Position numbers and translations under genes: made by a program
In this document: piece by piece, positions 44,978 through 56,736 of the stretch
How the letters are laid out: every line of letters begins with the position of its first letter
Numbering within the stretch: the stretch's first letter is position 1
The notes under the pieces: generated by a model
What the model saw: the letters and a program-made list of their open reading frames with translations, nothing else
What the model was told of the DNA's origin: nothing
The model's database searches: none
DNA from: Xylaria sp. FL1777
Taxonomy: Eukaryota; Ascomycota; Sordariomycetes; Xylariales; Xylariaceae
Direction: 5' to 3'
Assembly: GCA_022578965.1 (NCBI GenBank)
Contig: MU400524.1
Coordinates: 186,001-250,000, forward strand
Length of the DNA stretch: 64,000 bases

Positions 44978-45441
44978 CTTAAGCAGCGACGGACGGACGG
45001 AGTCGCTTCAGGGGTGTGGTAGGACATACTAATGAGCAATATCATATTATGCGGACGAGTATGACGAAATTCAATGAAAAATCGGTGGTCTCAGGCAACA
45101 CCGTTGAAAGTCGACAGTCCGAGTCATCATCTCATAACTCAACTATAACAGATTTTATATTCCATATCGGGAGCCTTGAAGCTAGCTATACCCATATCTA
45201 ATTATATAGGTGTATTTCTACCGGAGTTGTGCTCGCTCATCAGAGTTTATCAGCAACGTTTAGCTAAATTACCTCCACAGAGGCTGATGTATCAAGATGT
45301 CGTTCCCCAGAAATGGGAAACCGGTCTAGGTTATTATAGTGATAACCTATAAAGCAAAGGGGCCGTAATAGCCTGACTACTCCAGTGCTCTTGCAATATA
45401 AATATGAAAATAGCATGTCTTTCAATATCGTATCTTCATTT
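44978..45441. other. Convergent 3' gap
   Basis: Between the 3' ends of the regulator and the MFS gene. Nothing recognised. Confidence 0.5.
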
Positions 45442-47328
45442 TCATGGTTGTGGGTCCAAGTGATTTTGCTCCTCGTCTTCTTCGTGTTCTTCAAAGCCGT
45501 CATCAGTGCTTTCAAGACCATTTCCTCGAATAGCATAGGTCGCAAGCCAACCAATGAGGGCAATTCCCGCGAATATTCCCCAGGCCAGACTCTCTCCTTT
45601 GGGACGGACATGTGTGGATGCTGTGAATAATGCCCCTGAAAGGAATGGCCCTACGCTACGGCCAGCTGCTGATAAAGTTTGCGCCATTCCATTGAGAGTG
45701 CCAAGGCTTGCATGTGATGGTGCCGAATTCGTAATCTGTTCCTTATTAGCAATCCTGACGACATCATAATTGATCAAATCACTACTCACCAGTAACATGA
45801 CGGAAGACAAACCCCCTACGGAACAGATGTTCTTAATAACCAGCAGAAAGCCAAGCTCTACGTAGAGCCAGATCCGAGCATTACCCAGTCCGAAGAGTGG
45901 CTTGGAATCCACATATCCCACAAACGGTATCAGAGTCATAGTTACTGCAAATCCGAATAATGCGCCTCGGTAACTGCCCACATTGCCCACTCTACCCTTT
46001 AGATAGGGGAACAAGAATAGCTGGAAGAAGATGGTGAAAATGCCAGCAACAGATAATGAGACACCAATCACATCGGCGTGTAGATTCCGTCCAGTTGGTT
46101 CCTGGCCCGAGGCAAAGACAGGATATAAGCTATTAAAAGAACTGTTCGATAGTTGAAATATGAGGCTCGTGGATAGGAGGACCAAGGTGGTTCGGTTTAG
46201 GAGTTGACGCCAAGTCGCGACCTCAGATGGTGACTTGACATCATCGTCATTGGACTCGTCCGGTTGCGGTTGTAACAGGCCCGTGCTCTCTTCCGTCTCG
46301 GATTCATCCACTTCACTTCGTTCGTCATCGGCCCCATCTATGTCTCTTCCCCCAGGCCAAAACCAGGAACGCTGCGAAGCCTTCGAATTTCCTTTCGAGA
46401 GATAGCGTAACCAGGGAAACCTCTCGGACCAATCGGGATGAGCATCTCGGTCTTCCAAAGTTTCCTCAAACCATATAGCAAGTACCACGACACTAAATGC
46501 CAAAAGCGCAGCGGCTACTATATTGGGAGCAAGAAAAGGATACTGGTCTTTGGCCAACTTGGCAACTAGGAGCCCGCCAAGAGCAGGTCCTGTGATGCTA
46601 CCAATCCCATAAACGACGGGGAGCCAAGTGAAGGCTTTACTTTGGTTGGTCCTATCCGTCAATTCGCCTAGACAAGAGGGAACAACGGCAGCATTTCCAT
46701 TTAGAAACCCCATAGCTATTTGCACAAAGATGACCTGGGAATACCGAGTGCAAAAGCCGAACAAAACAAAGCAGACACATAGTAGCGATGTGCCGGCCAG
46801 CATAGTAGGCTTTCTCCCAACTATATCCGACAGGTATCCCCAGAACAGGTTCGTAGCCAGCTGGGCGAGAGCAAAGGAGGAGGCAAGAAGGCCGACATAT
46901 AAGCCAACCTCGTCATGCTCTATACCGGGAAAGGATTCGATCATCTCAGGCAGGTAAGGCGAGATCGAATTCAGGGCGGATTGCTCGGCAAGGGACAGCA
47001 GGGCCAGTAATGCCAGCTGCTTGACAGGGAGAGGCGTGGAGGCGGTATGAGAGTCGGGTGAGCCATCGTTGATGTAGTCGGACTCGGAGCTCGGTCGACG
47101 GCCGGCGGATTTGGGAGCCGGGGTGGGAAAGGTCTGGTAATGCGTGTGACTAGGATCACGGTGGAGGGTGGAGGACAGTCTCGATCGGCCGGGAGCGATG
47201 GCGGGAAAGGGGGAGCCGGGGCGAAACGAACCAGACCGGGAGGCTCGCGAGACGGGAGGCCGTGAACGCGCAGAAGAAGCGGGGGCTGACGATGATGCCG
47301 CTGCTGCCGCATGGGTTACATGAACCAT
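45442..47328 (-). CDS. MFS transporter (ZIFL1/YCR023C-like)
   Basis: Two exons, complement(45442..45735, 45790..47328), give 610 residues. A long Ser/Pro/Arg-rich cytosolic N-terminus precedes twelve membrane helices. The loop 2-3 signature is GYLSDIVGRKPTML and the helix 5 region is GIGSITGPALGGLL. A large acidic central loop (DDERSEVDESETEESTG) separates the two halves. The 54-nt interval 45736-45789 has GTGAGT...AACAG ends and removes 18 residues that would otherwise interrupt a family-conserved stretch (SSVMLL/ITNSAPSHASLGTLNGMAQTLSAAGRS); it is in frame, so it would be missed by ORF inspection. The group includes plant ZIFL and yeast YCR023C proteins. Substrate unknown; plasma or vacuolar membrane. 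Confidence 0.9.
   Translation of the reverse strand: MVHVTHAAAAASSSAPASSARSRPPVSRASRSGSFRPGSPFPAIAPGRSRLSSTLHRDPSHTHYQTFPTPAPKSAGRRPSSESDYINDGSPDSHTASTPLPVKQLALLALLSLAEQSALNSISPYLPEMIESFPGIEHDEVGLYVGLLASSFALAQLATNLFWGYLSDIVGRKPTMLAGTSLLCVCFVLFGFCTRYSQVIFVQIAMGFLNGNAAVVPSCLGELTDRTNQSKAFTWLPVVYGIGSITGPALGGLLVAKLAKDQYPFLAPNIVAAALLAFSVVVLAIWFEETLEDRDAHPDWSERFPWLRYLSKGNSKASQRSWFWPGGRDIDGADDERSEVDESETEESTGLLQPQPDESNDDDVKSPSEVATWRQLLNRTTLVLLSTSLIFQLSNSSFNSLYPVFASGQEPTGRNLHADVIGVSLSVAGIFTIFFQLFLFPYLKGRVGNVGSYRGALFGFAVTMTLIPFVGYVDSKPLFGLGNARIWLYVELGFLLVIKNICSVGGLSSVMLLVSSDLINYDVVRIANKEQITNSAPSHASLGTLNGMAQTLSAAGRSVGPFLSGALFTASTHVRPKGESLAWGIFAGIALIGWLATYAIRGNGLESTDDGFEEHEEDEEQNHLDPQP
45736..45789 (-). 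other. In-frame 54-nt intron in the MFS gene
   Basis: GTGAGT donor, GCTAAT branch and ACAG acceptor. It has no stop codon and is a multiple of three, so retention would yield a longer protein and a splice variant cannot be excluded. Confidence 0.75.
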
Positions 47329-48272
47329 AGTCGTAGCCAGCCTGAGACAGGCAGTGTAGACGCAACGTTGCTTTGTCCAATGTTATATGCAATGCTATTA
47401 TTTGACAGCGACTGGTCGGGAAGTTCGGTGACTGGAGCGTGAAGACTGGAGAGCAAAAGTGTTCATTCACTTGCAGATGATGATGATGATGATGAACTCA
47501 GCACAGCCATGTTGACATCGAGCAGTAGTAGTGGGGGTTGCCCAGGGAAACAAGAGGATAGTCAACAACTACCAGAGACTACCCAGAAGATGGTGGTTTT
47601 CAACACCGGGAAGGACCAATTATTCCAGTCTACAAAGCATGGGCTGCCAATAGGTGAAGTCGAGGTAGTAGGCAAACTCTGCATAAGCAGATAAGACGAC
47701 CTGGAATGTGAAGCTATTCAGTAGATACTGGTAGATTTTGTGTATGACGACACCCTCCACTAGGTTACCGGTAGTAGGTACCTACCACCTACTGAACCTG
47801 GACAGTGCTGGCTCTGGTTCCGAGCATTGGAACCTAAGTGTCCCTATGTGTATTACCCTTAGTGGGTACCTACCTAAGATATAGGTATGGTACTGATAAG
47901 GAGAGGGGTCGCTCGCCTTAACTACAGGTAGATATGTAGGCAGTGCCAACCAGCTATTTTTACACTGCATCTAGCATTATCCAATCCCTCAAAGCTGCAT
48001 GCTGCATGAACAAAGTCTTGACTCGAGTTGAAATACCTGTCACTCAAAGACCGAATGTAGATGTAGATGTAGATGTATTGATTTTGACTTAATTTCTTCT
48101 CCCGTATACCAGGTCATTGCAGACGTAACCTAATTTATCTTCCGTTCCACAAGACCGTGATCCCTTTCAGTCACGAGAATCCTATCCGAGATACCTAACT
48201 TAAGCAGATACTCCATCTAGATATTCTACAATCTACCTCGCTGGTGTAAACTTTCCGCCGATAACAAGGTCA
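47329..48272. other. Intergenic with short repeats
   Basis: Contains an (ATG)n microsatellite at about 47476-47494, TAGGTACCTA-type runs at about 47755-47890, and four TGTAGA units at about 48056-48077. No gene recognised. Confidence 0.55.
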
Positions 48273-50673
48273 TCATTTTGATTCCCTTTTCCAACTGAAT
48301 ATCTTCGACAATGTAGCCGAATGACGTTTACTCTCGGGCGCCTTTGGAAGCTTCTTGGGATCTACATCTCCAGCAGCTGTGCCTTGTAGATGAGCCACGG
48401 CGTTAACTTGCGTAGAACCAGAATTATCGCTATCAGTACGAAGACTATCGCGAGATGCGTTGCCACTACAACATGGAACGAGGACGCTGGTGTTATTCTT
48501 GCGCGTAGGCATGTCGAGAGCCGGGTTGCTCGTGAAGAAATCCGCCGGGCGTATATGAAACTGATGGATTTCAACAGGCCTGTCAAGGTTAGTTGAATTG
48601 CCCAGGAAGCATTGATCGCTTCTACAACTTAGGTAGAGCACTCACATCACCGGCCAATCCTCGACTCTCGGGTTATGGGTGAGTCCAAACACATTCCAAA
48701 CAACGGGACTGCTACGCTGTCCCGTTTGACTGGTCGCAGACGGCGCGTCGACAAACCAGTCACCCCTTTCCACCATGGCTTTTACGCCACCCTCTTCCTT
48801 CTTGCTCTGGTTAGTAAACTCGCCCGCTGCCCATAGCTCTTCGTCACGGTATCCCGTCACCCAGAGGTGATGTTTGGCGTAGGGTGCTCTCGCTGCTTGG
48901 GTGCTATTGTCGTCAGCGAGCATGAGTTGTGTGGCGTTGGGGATGAATTTGTATCCGACATTCTTCCCACTAATGGGATTCTTATTATTTACATTTTCTA
49001 GCTTCACTGTCCGGTTGACTTTAGGTTCAGCGTCCGCATACATGGCATTTTCAACCCTCTGTCTTCGTATTTCGTAGCCATTGCCGAATGGATTGGTTTC
49101 CGGATTCATGGGGATAGGATGGCTCTCCTCCAACACAACGGCGGTGTCGCTACTACCGTAAGAGTCGATATTGGGGTCAATACGCACTGCGAAAATGTGT
49201 TGATGGTTCTGAGCGAGAGCGCCAGGGAAAACCACATTGCCGTAGCTAGATACCTTGCCCTCGTCTATTGGCACGATGCTCACAATTCCGGTCGCCCGAG
49301 TTTCAATAGAGATACCACCGGCGGTATCAAGCTTGTAGGCGAATACATACTCGTAATTCGCAAGTGTAGCGACGAATTGAATTACAAATTCACGGAGTCG
49401 TGTAACCACAGCACGACCGGTCCGGAAATTGGTGTGCTTCCACCCGATACCTGCGGCATGTCAGCTTTACGTGTTCTATTCATGCGTATATGAACCACGC
49501 ATATTACTCACCATTGTCTTGTTCGTGCAAACACACCACATTCGGCGCCGTCTCCGGCTTGCCTTCTGTATTTGTGACAACGGTGCTTAGATAATGGATA
49601 GCACCGAGACAATCACATCCCAGTTTCAAATTGTTAGCGGCCCGTCCAATCCCACCATCCCCAAAATCAAAGGCTTGCTTGCGCTGGAAGGGTGGTCGTG
49701 GGTCGCCGTACGGGACTGTCATCTCCGAAAACGACAGACGGAATAGAATCGGCCTACCGTCGTAGCACACATCGTGTAGTACAGCACCCTCTCGTGGCGT
49801 AAACCCGATACGGAAACGCCACTTTTGCCATTCGATCAGGTTATCAGAGTGGACTTTGAACGACGCACCCTCGGGTTGTGTGATGTCGATGGGTTTTAAG
49901 TCGGCACGCACCGGCCGATTGAGTAGTTCAGGCACGTATTCACCTGATATGTCGCCGTGTTCGAAGAGTTTCTTGGGTTTGTCTGCCGGTGCCGAGGGGT
50001 ACAGGCTGTCACCGGTTCCTCCAGTGGCTAGTCGATCAACCCGGATCATCTCTTTCGTGGCGAAATCCATGACCGGGATGATGGGAAGCGGGTACGCATA
50101 GTGATTCGAATCAGGATTGTTGTTGGCAGCATTACGAGCGTACACGAGACCTTGCATATACCGGGGAACATCCTCGTCTGGATCAAGCCCACCATACGGC
50201 CAAGGATCTATGGTGACAACGTAGCCTTCAGGTAGGGTGAATTCCTCCAGAGCCTTTTTGAACATTTCCGATGATACACAGATATCGTGGAACACGCCAA
50301 ACTCCGCCGCCGTGTAACTAGTCTGACAGTAAGCAGGGAAGGTTTTGCTGCGGTGGATCTCTCCTGTTCCGACATCGACGATCGCTTCACTGAGCTGAGG
50401 TACGCCATCTTTGACTTGATCAAATAACACAGTTACTTGTCTCGGGGGTTTCGCTGTAGGCGGTTGTCCGCCGTGCTCGGCAATGAGGAACTGGACAAGA
50501 TCGTCCTTTTTGGGTTCATTCAAATAGATGGATCTGAAGAAGAGGACGACGCCGTCACCACCGTGCTTCTCAACAACAACATTTCGAGCATAGAGCAGCT
50601 CGTCGTCTGCGAGAGGCCGCAATGGATGAAGTGATGGCTGGGATTCAGCTGTCTGTTTCTGCTCCGTAGACAT
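48273..50673 (-). CDS. Copper amine oxidase
   Basis: Three exons, complement(48273..48579, 48646..49450, 49512..50673), encode 757 residues from MSTEQKQ at 50673; a longer frame to 50733 begins with TTG. The topaquinone precursor is Tyr420 in ANYEY. Copper ligands are H470 and H472 (NHQHIF) and the His of THNPRVEDWPVM (about 646). The catalytic-base region is VCYDGRPILFRLSFSEMTVPYGDP. The copper/TPQ stretch GCDCLGAIHYL...VCLHEQDNG is fully conserved. It oxidises primary amines to aldehydes with release of ammonia and H2O2. No signal peptide; cytosolic or peroxisomal, although the C-terminus (KRESK) is not a classic SKL. About 50 poorly conserved C-terminal residues extend past the core. Confidence 0.95.
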
Positions 50674-53108
50674 CGTGAGACGACAACTACGTGGTGTTTT
50701 TGTTCCCAGCTTTGATGAGGATGGAACTGACAAACTGTGAAGTCTGTCCGGAGGATTCGTACAAGATAAATACCTCCTAGTCTTTAAATACCTCCCTATA
50801 TCAAGAAGGCCTCCTATATCGCGCCAAGCTTATCATTGAGCTTGCTGCCCAAGTGAAGATGAGGTAGAAATGTAGCTTCGATAAGCTCCTCGGTACATAT
50901 CGAGCTACCTGGCTAGTACTTGACTTAATAAGACGAAGGATGGACTAGTGAAAGACCGATTGATAGCAAAGCAGCCGAAAGCAAAGCACATTACTCGTCC
51001 TGTTTAGACAGTGCATGTGGGGTGATGCATGAGCTACATTTGGCCTGCTGCAGTGCTTCAATCATCATATATCACCGGCGCTGGATCTTGCCTAGATCGG
51101 GCAAGTCCTTGCGAGCCTACATCCGAATCGCGGCCACAGTACGCATGGCCCGGGGTTTGAAAGTCTCCGCTCACCGGACGCACGATGGACTTGCATGCCG
51201 AGATGTCTATCGATCGTCTCGATATGGCCGACGATCCCAGCATAAAACATGAAAAGATTCGGCTACAAAAGTCGGCGACATGCGAACTCCACGCTTCCGT
51301 GCCTAGTTCTATTCCGCGCGCCTTTGGTACCCCACGCCGCATGCCACCCACCGCGGGGTTTATGTGATGGAGGGTAGCAACTGGACACCCAGGTAAAAGT
51401 CGGATCTCGCCGGCCGTGGGTGGTTGGTCAGCCGGCTCCGAGCACTTTTACCAATCATCGTCGTTTTCATGCATGCATAGCTTATTCAAAAATCGTGGCA
51501 AAAATCCCACCAAACGAACACTTGAGCCGCATCCACCACTTTTCTGTGTCTCAGATCTGATAAATCCCGTGCCCCTAGGACCAGGGGATGGCTTTGAAAG
51601 TCATGGCTTTATGGATGTACGGCTCACCGTTTGGAATCAAGTCGCTATAGACAAACATCATGAAAACCATTATGTATCGATCCGGACTCATAAATCATGA
51701 GTTTTTCAGCACCAAATAACTTGATACAATAAACTTAGGCCGCCTCTAGATATACGATGGCTATTGGAGGTTTATAACTGAATACAGTGTATGTATTTGC
51801 TGACAAGCAGGCTAAGAGGAAGCACCCTTACAAACTGTCGGGGCTCAGCTTCATCGAACCTCAAATTTAGATTAACGTTTAGCAAAGCAGGCATGGAATA
51901 TTTTAAGATAACAACCATTCTAATGCGGAGGGACTAGGTACTTATCAACTTGGCCTCGACAACTGCTTTCTTAAAAGCGCAAACGGAGCAGGAGAAGAAT
52001 TGTTTGCTCGATTGATTGCGGAAATGATAATGAGCTTGGCAAATCGAAGTCCCATCGGATTTACAAATTCTCAACACGAAAGAGTCCATCAGATACGCAG
52101 ATCCTTAACGTAAAAGATCTTATTTATATAAACGTAGAGATGATATAGGTTCTAACAAAACTAGCTATCGAATAGCACGTAGTGGCAATCCTAGAATAAT
52201 ACCGTTTCTTTAGAGATGATTACCATATTCAATTATTCATGGTTTTGCGGACGGCGATATGTAGTACACTAGGACAGGCACTAGGCGTAGTGTGAATTAA
52301 TCTATTCGTGGAAACGGACCTTGAGATATGCTTTCTAGTGATATAGGATCACCCAAGGGGGGATGAACGGTCTGCCACATCCTTCTAGTCTACTAATTTA
52401 TCAGGTAAGGAGAGTATAACGTAGCGATGTAGAGCTGTATTGTTTTACCCTTGCAGCCATCACAGATATTCGTGCAGCATCATTCTCGATTTAGGGCGGT
52501 CAGACACTAGTTTCGATGACCGAGTTCGGAGTTAGACATGATGGATTCTCTTGAATGCAATTGGACAGTTACCCTATGATATCAACGAACTTCAATCTTG
52601 TCTCCTTACGGTTCGATATGACTGACTGCTTTGTGAACAGCGATACCTACCTAGGTACTTACCTACTTAGGTACATAGTAGGTACCTAAGTACTTAAGCT
52701 TAGATAACCCCATGCTGTAATGGAGAGTGGGGACGGTACCTGAGCCGAGTTAGCGGGAAGCGGGATAGCGGACCAATTACCCTAGCGTAGGTACCTAACT
52801 CTAATAGCTCCCTGATAATGCGCTACCTACCCAAGTATGTAGGTACTCTTCCGTCAGCAGCAGCAGCAGCAGTCCGTCATGTTTCGTTGCTGAGAGCTGA
52901 CAATTGTTCAATTGATTGTTTTTTGGGGGGTTCTTTTTTTCCTTCGTCAATTTCCTTTCCTGCTGTTATTCTTATTCTCTGTTCTAGCTAGTCGAATGCT
53001 TCCTCCATCGATATTGTTCCTATTACAACGCCCATTTATCCATCAGGCCATAGAGATAGGTTTTTTTTCAGCTGGTGAAGGACGCCTAGAGCAACAGTCG
53101 TCTTGTCC
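50674..53108. other. Long intergenic region with palindromic repeats
   Basis: About 2.4 kb with no supported gene. TAGGTACCTA/AAGTACTTAAG-type palindromes are dense at 52646-52700 and 52785-52845. A CAG microsatellite lies at about 52855-52872, 240 bp upstream of the beta-glucosidase. The latter part is its promoter. Confidence 0.55.
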
Positions 53109-56100
53109 ATGGCTCATGATAAGGCGAAGAGGGAGGCGGGAAACCGGGAGATCGAAGGCTTCCAAGATGTACGCTACTCCTCCGACCTCGATTCCGACCT
53201 CGACGCGACCGAATACCTCCAAACCGACCCTCTCACGAGTTCCAAACCTTACGAAGCCTTCCAAACACGCCCACAGAGTCGTAGATTATGGAAGCCTTGC
53301 AGCTCCTACTTCACCGCCCGATCGACACGATGCATCATCAACTCCCTGTTAGTTTTTGTGCTTATCTGGCTGGTCCTTGGCACGGGGGGGTTCTTCGCCT
53401 TCAAGAAATATAAACAAGCTCCTGTCGATGGGCTCTCACCGCCATGGTATCCGACGCCGAAGGGAGGAACTACGAAGGGTTGGGCTGAAAGCTACCGTAA
53501 GGCAAGCGAGATGGTGGCCAGAATGACGTTGCCTGAAAAGGTGAATTGCACGACGGGGACGGGCTGGATGATGGGTCCCGCGGTCGGCAACACAGGCCCT
53601 GCGGTCCACGTTGGATTTCCCTCCCTTGCTTTACAAGATGGCCCCTTGGGTATACGTTTCACAGATAATGCGACCGCATGGCCAGCCGGCGTGACCGTTG
53701 GAGCGACATGGAACAGAGACTTGATGTACCAGTGGGGAAATGCACATGCCATCGAAGCTCGAAAAAAAGGCATAAATGCGATTCTCGGGCCATGTATTGG
53801 TCCTCTTGGCCGGATGCCAGCCGGTGGCAGGAACTGGGAAGGGTTTGGAGCAGATCCGTATCTACAAGGAATTGCTGCGGAGCGCTCTATCAGAGGCATC
53901 CAAGATGAAGGAGTTATGGCTACGAGTAGGTTTCTTCTTCTTATCATTCATAAACCTCTCCTTCTTATCCTACTCGTGTCCCTGTTGTCAGTCGTGCCAA
54001 AGAAGAGCGTGACTTTTACTCTCCCGTCCCTCCGAACCTGAAGTAGAAGCCTTGGAGTAAATGCTGATACTGTATGTTAAAGTTAAGCACTTGGTCGCTA
54101 ACGAACAGGAACACTTTCGACAGTCTTTCGAATGGGGATTAGCTAATGCCCTATCCGCAAATATCGACGACAGAACTATGCATGAGCTATATCTCTGGCC
54201 CTTCGGTAATGCTGTTAAAGCTGGAGTTGTGAGCATAATGTGCAGTTACAATATGATTAACTCTTCCTATGCATGCGGCAACTCCAAGTTGCTGAATGGC
54301 CTACTCAGAGATGAGATGGGCTTCCAAGGTTTCGTGATGAGTGACTGGCTTGCCCAGGTTCGTCTCCTAAATCATCATTATAACTTGGTTCGAAGTTGCT
54401 AATTTGTTACACGACAGAGAGGTGGCGTTTCCAGCGCCCTAGCTGGATTAGATGTACGTGAAGCCAGATTTTTTTTCTCTTTTTCTTCTTTCCAATCTTT
54501 GAGCACGACTATAATGTTTGCCAACTTGTTCTGCACACCTTCAATCGTCTGTGAATCTCATACCAATGTCCCACCCTTACTAACATTTGATTTATGAAGA
54601 TGACCATGCCCGGTGACGGGTTATTCTGGGCAAATGGAAAGTCGCTGTGGGGTCCAGAGCTTACCAAGTCTGTTCTGAACGGTTCCGTGCCTCTTGATAG
54701 GCTGAACGACATGGTTACCAGGATTGTTGCTTCATGGTTTCAAATGGGACAGGACGATGAGACAAAGTTTGATCGTGATGGCCCAAACTTCTCTTCCTGG
54801 ACTGATTCGGAATCTGGTGTCTTCGCCCCCGGGAGCCCGACGAAGCAGGAAGAACGTAAAGTCAATGAGTTTGTGAATGTGATGGGAAACCATTCCACTT
54901 TAGCGCGACAAATTGCTGCGGAGGGGACTGTTCTGCTGAAGAACGAAGGACTGCTACCTATCGCTCATGATGGAAGTACTCCGAGCAATGTGGCCAAGAG
55001 GCAGGACTCACCGTTGCGGATAGCTATCATTGGTGAGGATGCAGGCCCCGGTGAGGGCCCTAATTATTGCAAAGACCGTGCCTGTAATCAAGGTACATTG
55101 GCCTCTGGGTGGGGATCTGGCGCTGTGGAGTTTCCGTATCTCATTTCACCTGATGACGCTTTAAAGAAGGCATGGGATAGCAAACGAGTGAAAGTAACGA
55201 CACATTTGACGAATAGTCCCTCCTTCGACAAACAACCCAGCATACTTGAAGAAGCAGATATCTGTATTGTGTTCGCCAACTCTGATTCTGGGGAAGGTTA
55301 TGCTTCTTGGAGCTCAGTAAAAGGCGATCGACCGGATTTATTTCTACAAAAAGGTGGCGATGATTTGATTGTCAAGATCGCCTCAGGTTGCCGTGAAGTC
55401 CTCGTTGTCATCCATACTGTTGGCCCTGTTGTGATGGAACAATGGATCGACCTACCCAACGTGAAAGCTGTAAGTAATTCTTGGAGTCACAATGTTCCTA
55501 TTTTCCCTACTTCCAAAGAAATGCTTGTTTTCAGGTATATGGAAGCTTTCAAATATTCGAAATCATTCATATTATGCTCAAAATGACGATTACTGACCCT
55601 GATTGTTAGGTAATATTGGCCAATTTACCTGGCCAGGAAAGTGGTAACGCCCTGGCAGACGTCATACTAGGCACTGTCAACCCTAGTGGAAAGTTGCCTT
55701 GGACGATTGGTCGAACATTGGACGGCTATGGCGAGGGTGGGAAGATCATGTACAAACCCAATGCACTTATCCCCCAGCAAGACTTTGCAGAAGGCTTGTA
55801 CATAGATTATCGCTATTTTGATAAGTTCAACGTTGAGCCGCGATTCGAGTTTGGGTTTGGATTGAGCTATACTACATTTCAATTCGCCGATGTTGTCGTC
55901 CAGCCAGTCAAGGCGAAAAGCCCATTGCCGGCTCCAAGGCCAAAGGATTTCGCTTCGCCTCCTGAGTACGACACTACAATACCAGATGCGGGAGAGGCAC
56001 TCTTTCCTTCGGACATACGAAAACTAGAGAAGTACATCTACCCGTATCTGGACAGTATTGATGACATCGTATCTAATCCGTATCCCTATCCTGATGGATA

Positions 56101-56467
56101 TGGCGTTGAGCAACCGCTGTCCGGTGCTGGTGGGGATGAAGGAGGAAATCCAGACCTCTGGGAGACTTATGTTAAGGTATCCGTCGATGTAACCAATACT
56201 GGATCAAAACAGGGTCAGGTTGTCGTACAGCTTTATTTAAGCTATCCAAATTCATCTACGGTCGACTTCCCTGTCAAAGTTCTGAGGGGATTTGACAAAT
56301 TACCTCTCGAAAAAGGAGAAACGCGTACCGTGACTTTTAATTTGACGAGGAGGGATCTAAGTTATTGGGACGTTGTGGCGCAGAATTGGGTTATGGTGGT
56401 CGATGGTGAGTATAGATTTTTGGTCGGACAGAGTTCGAGAGATTTGCCTGTCTCTGGGCCATGGTAA
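53109..56467 (+). CDS. GH3 beta-glucosidase, type II membrane-anchored
   Basis: Five exons, join(53109..53925, 54083..54357, 54418..54453, 54600..55469, 55610..56467), encode 951 residues. A cytosolic N-terminus of about 75 residues is followed by a transmembrane helix ([24 protein letters not shown]) and not a cleavable signal. The catalytic domain reads [48 protein letters not shown], and [10 protein letters not shown] with nucleophile D360, then LDMTMPGDG. The 36-nt third exon ([12 protein letters not shown]) is supported because it restores the LD/MTMPG joint. The second domain has [15 protein letters not shown], then [14 protein letters not shown], and the fibronectin-III domain ends the protein. 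Resembles fungal beta-glucosidases anchored in the plasma membrane; hydrolyses terminal beta-glucosides at the cell surface. Convergent with the DUR3-type gene. Confidence 0.92.
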
Positions 56468-56736
56468 CTTCGAGATGAAATAACCCTGATACTCACTGCG
56501 TCTCACAAAAGCCTAGCCTAAACGCATTGGCTACAGCTTGTGAAGGGTTGAAAGAGAGGGAATTTTCTGGCGAAAGGAGTTGGCATATCACTGAATATTT
56601 TCTACTCGTGTTCTCACGATAACGGCGTAATTGTTTGAAGTCATTTATATATAATTTGGTCATCACAATCGGTATCTCCAAAACGACCTATTTCCATCTC
56701 ATCTGATCCATCTTATGAGCCTACAAGTCCTTTATC

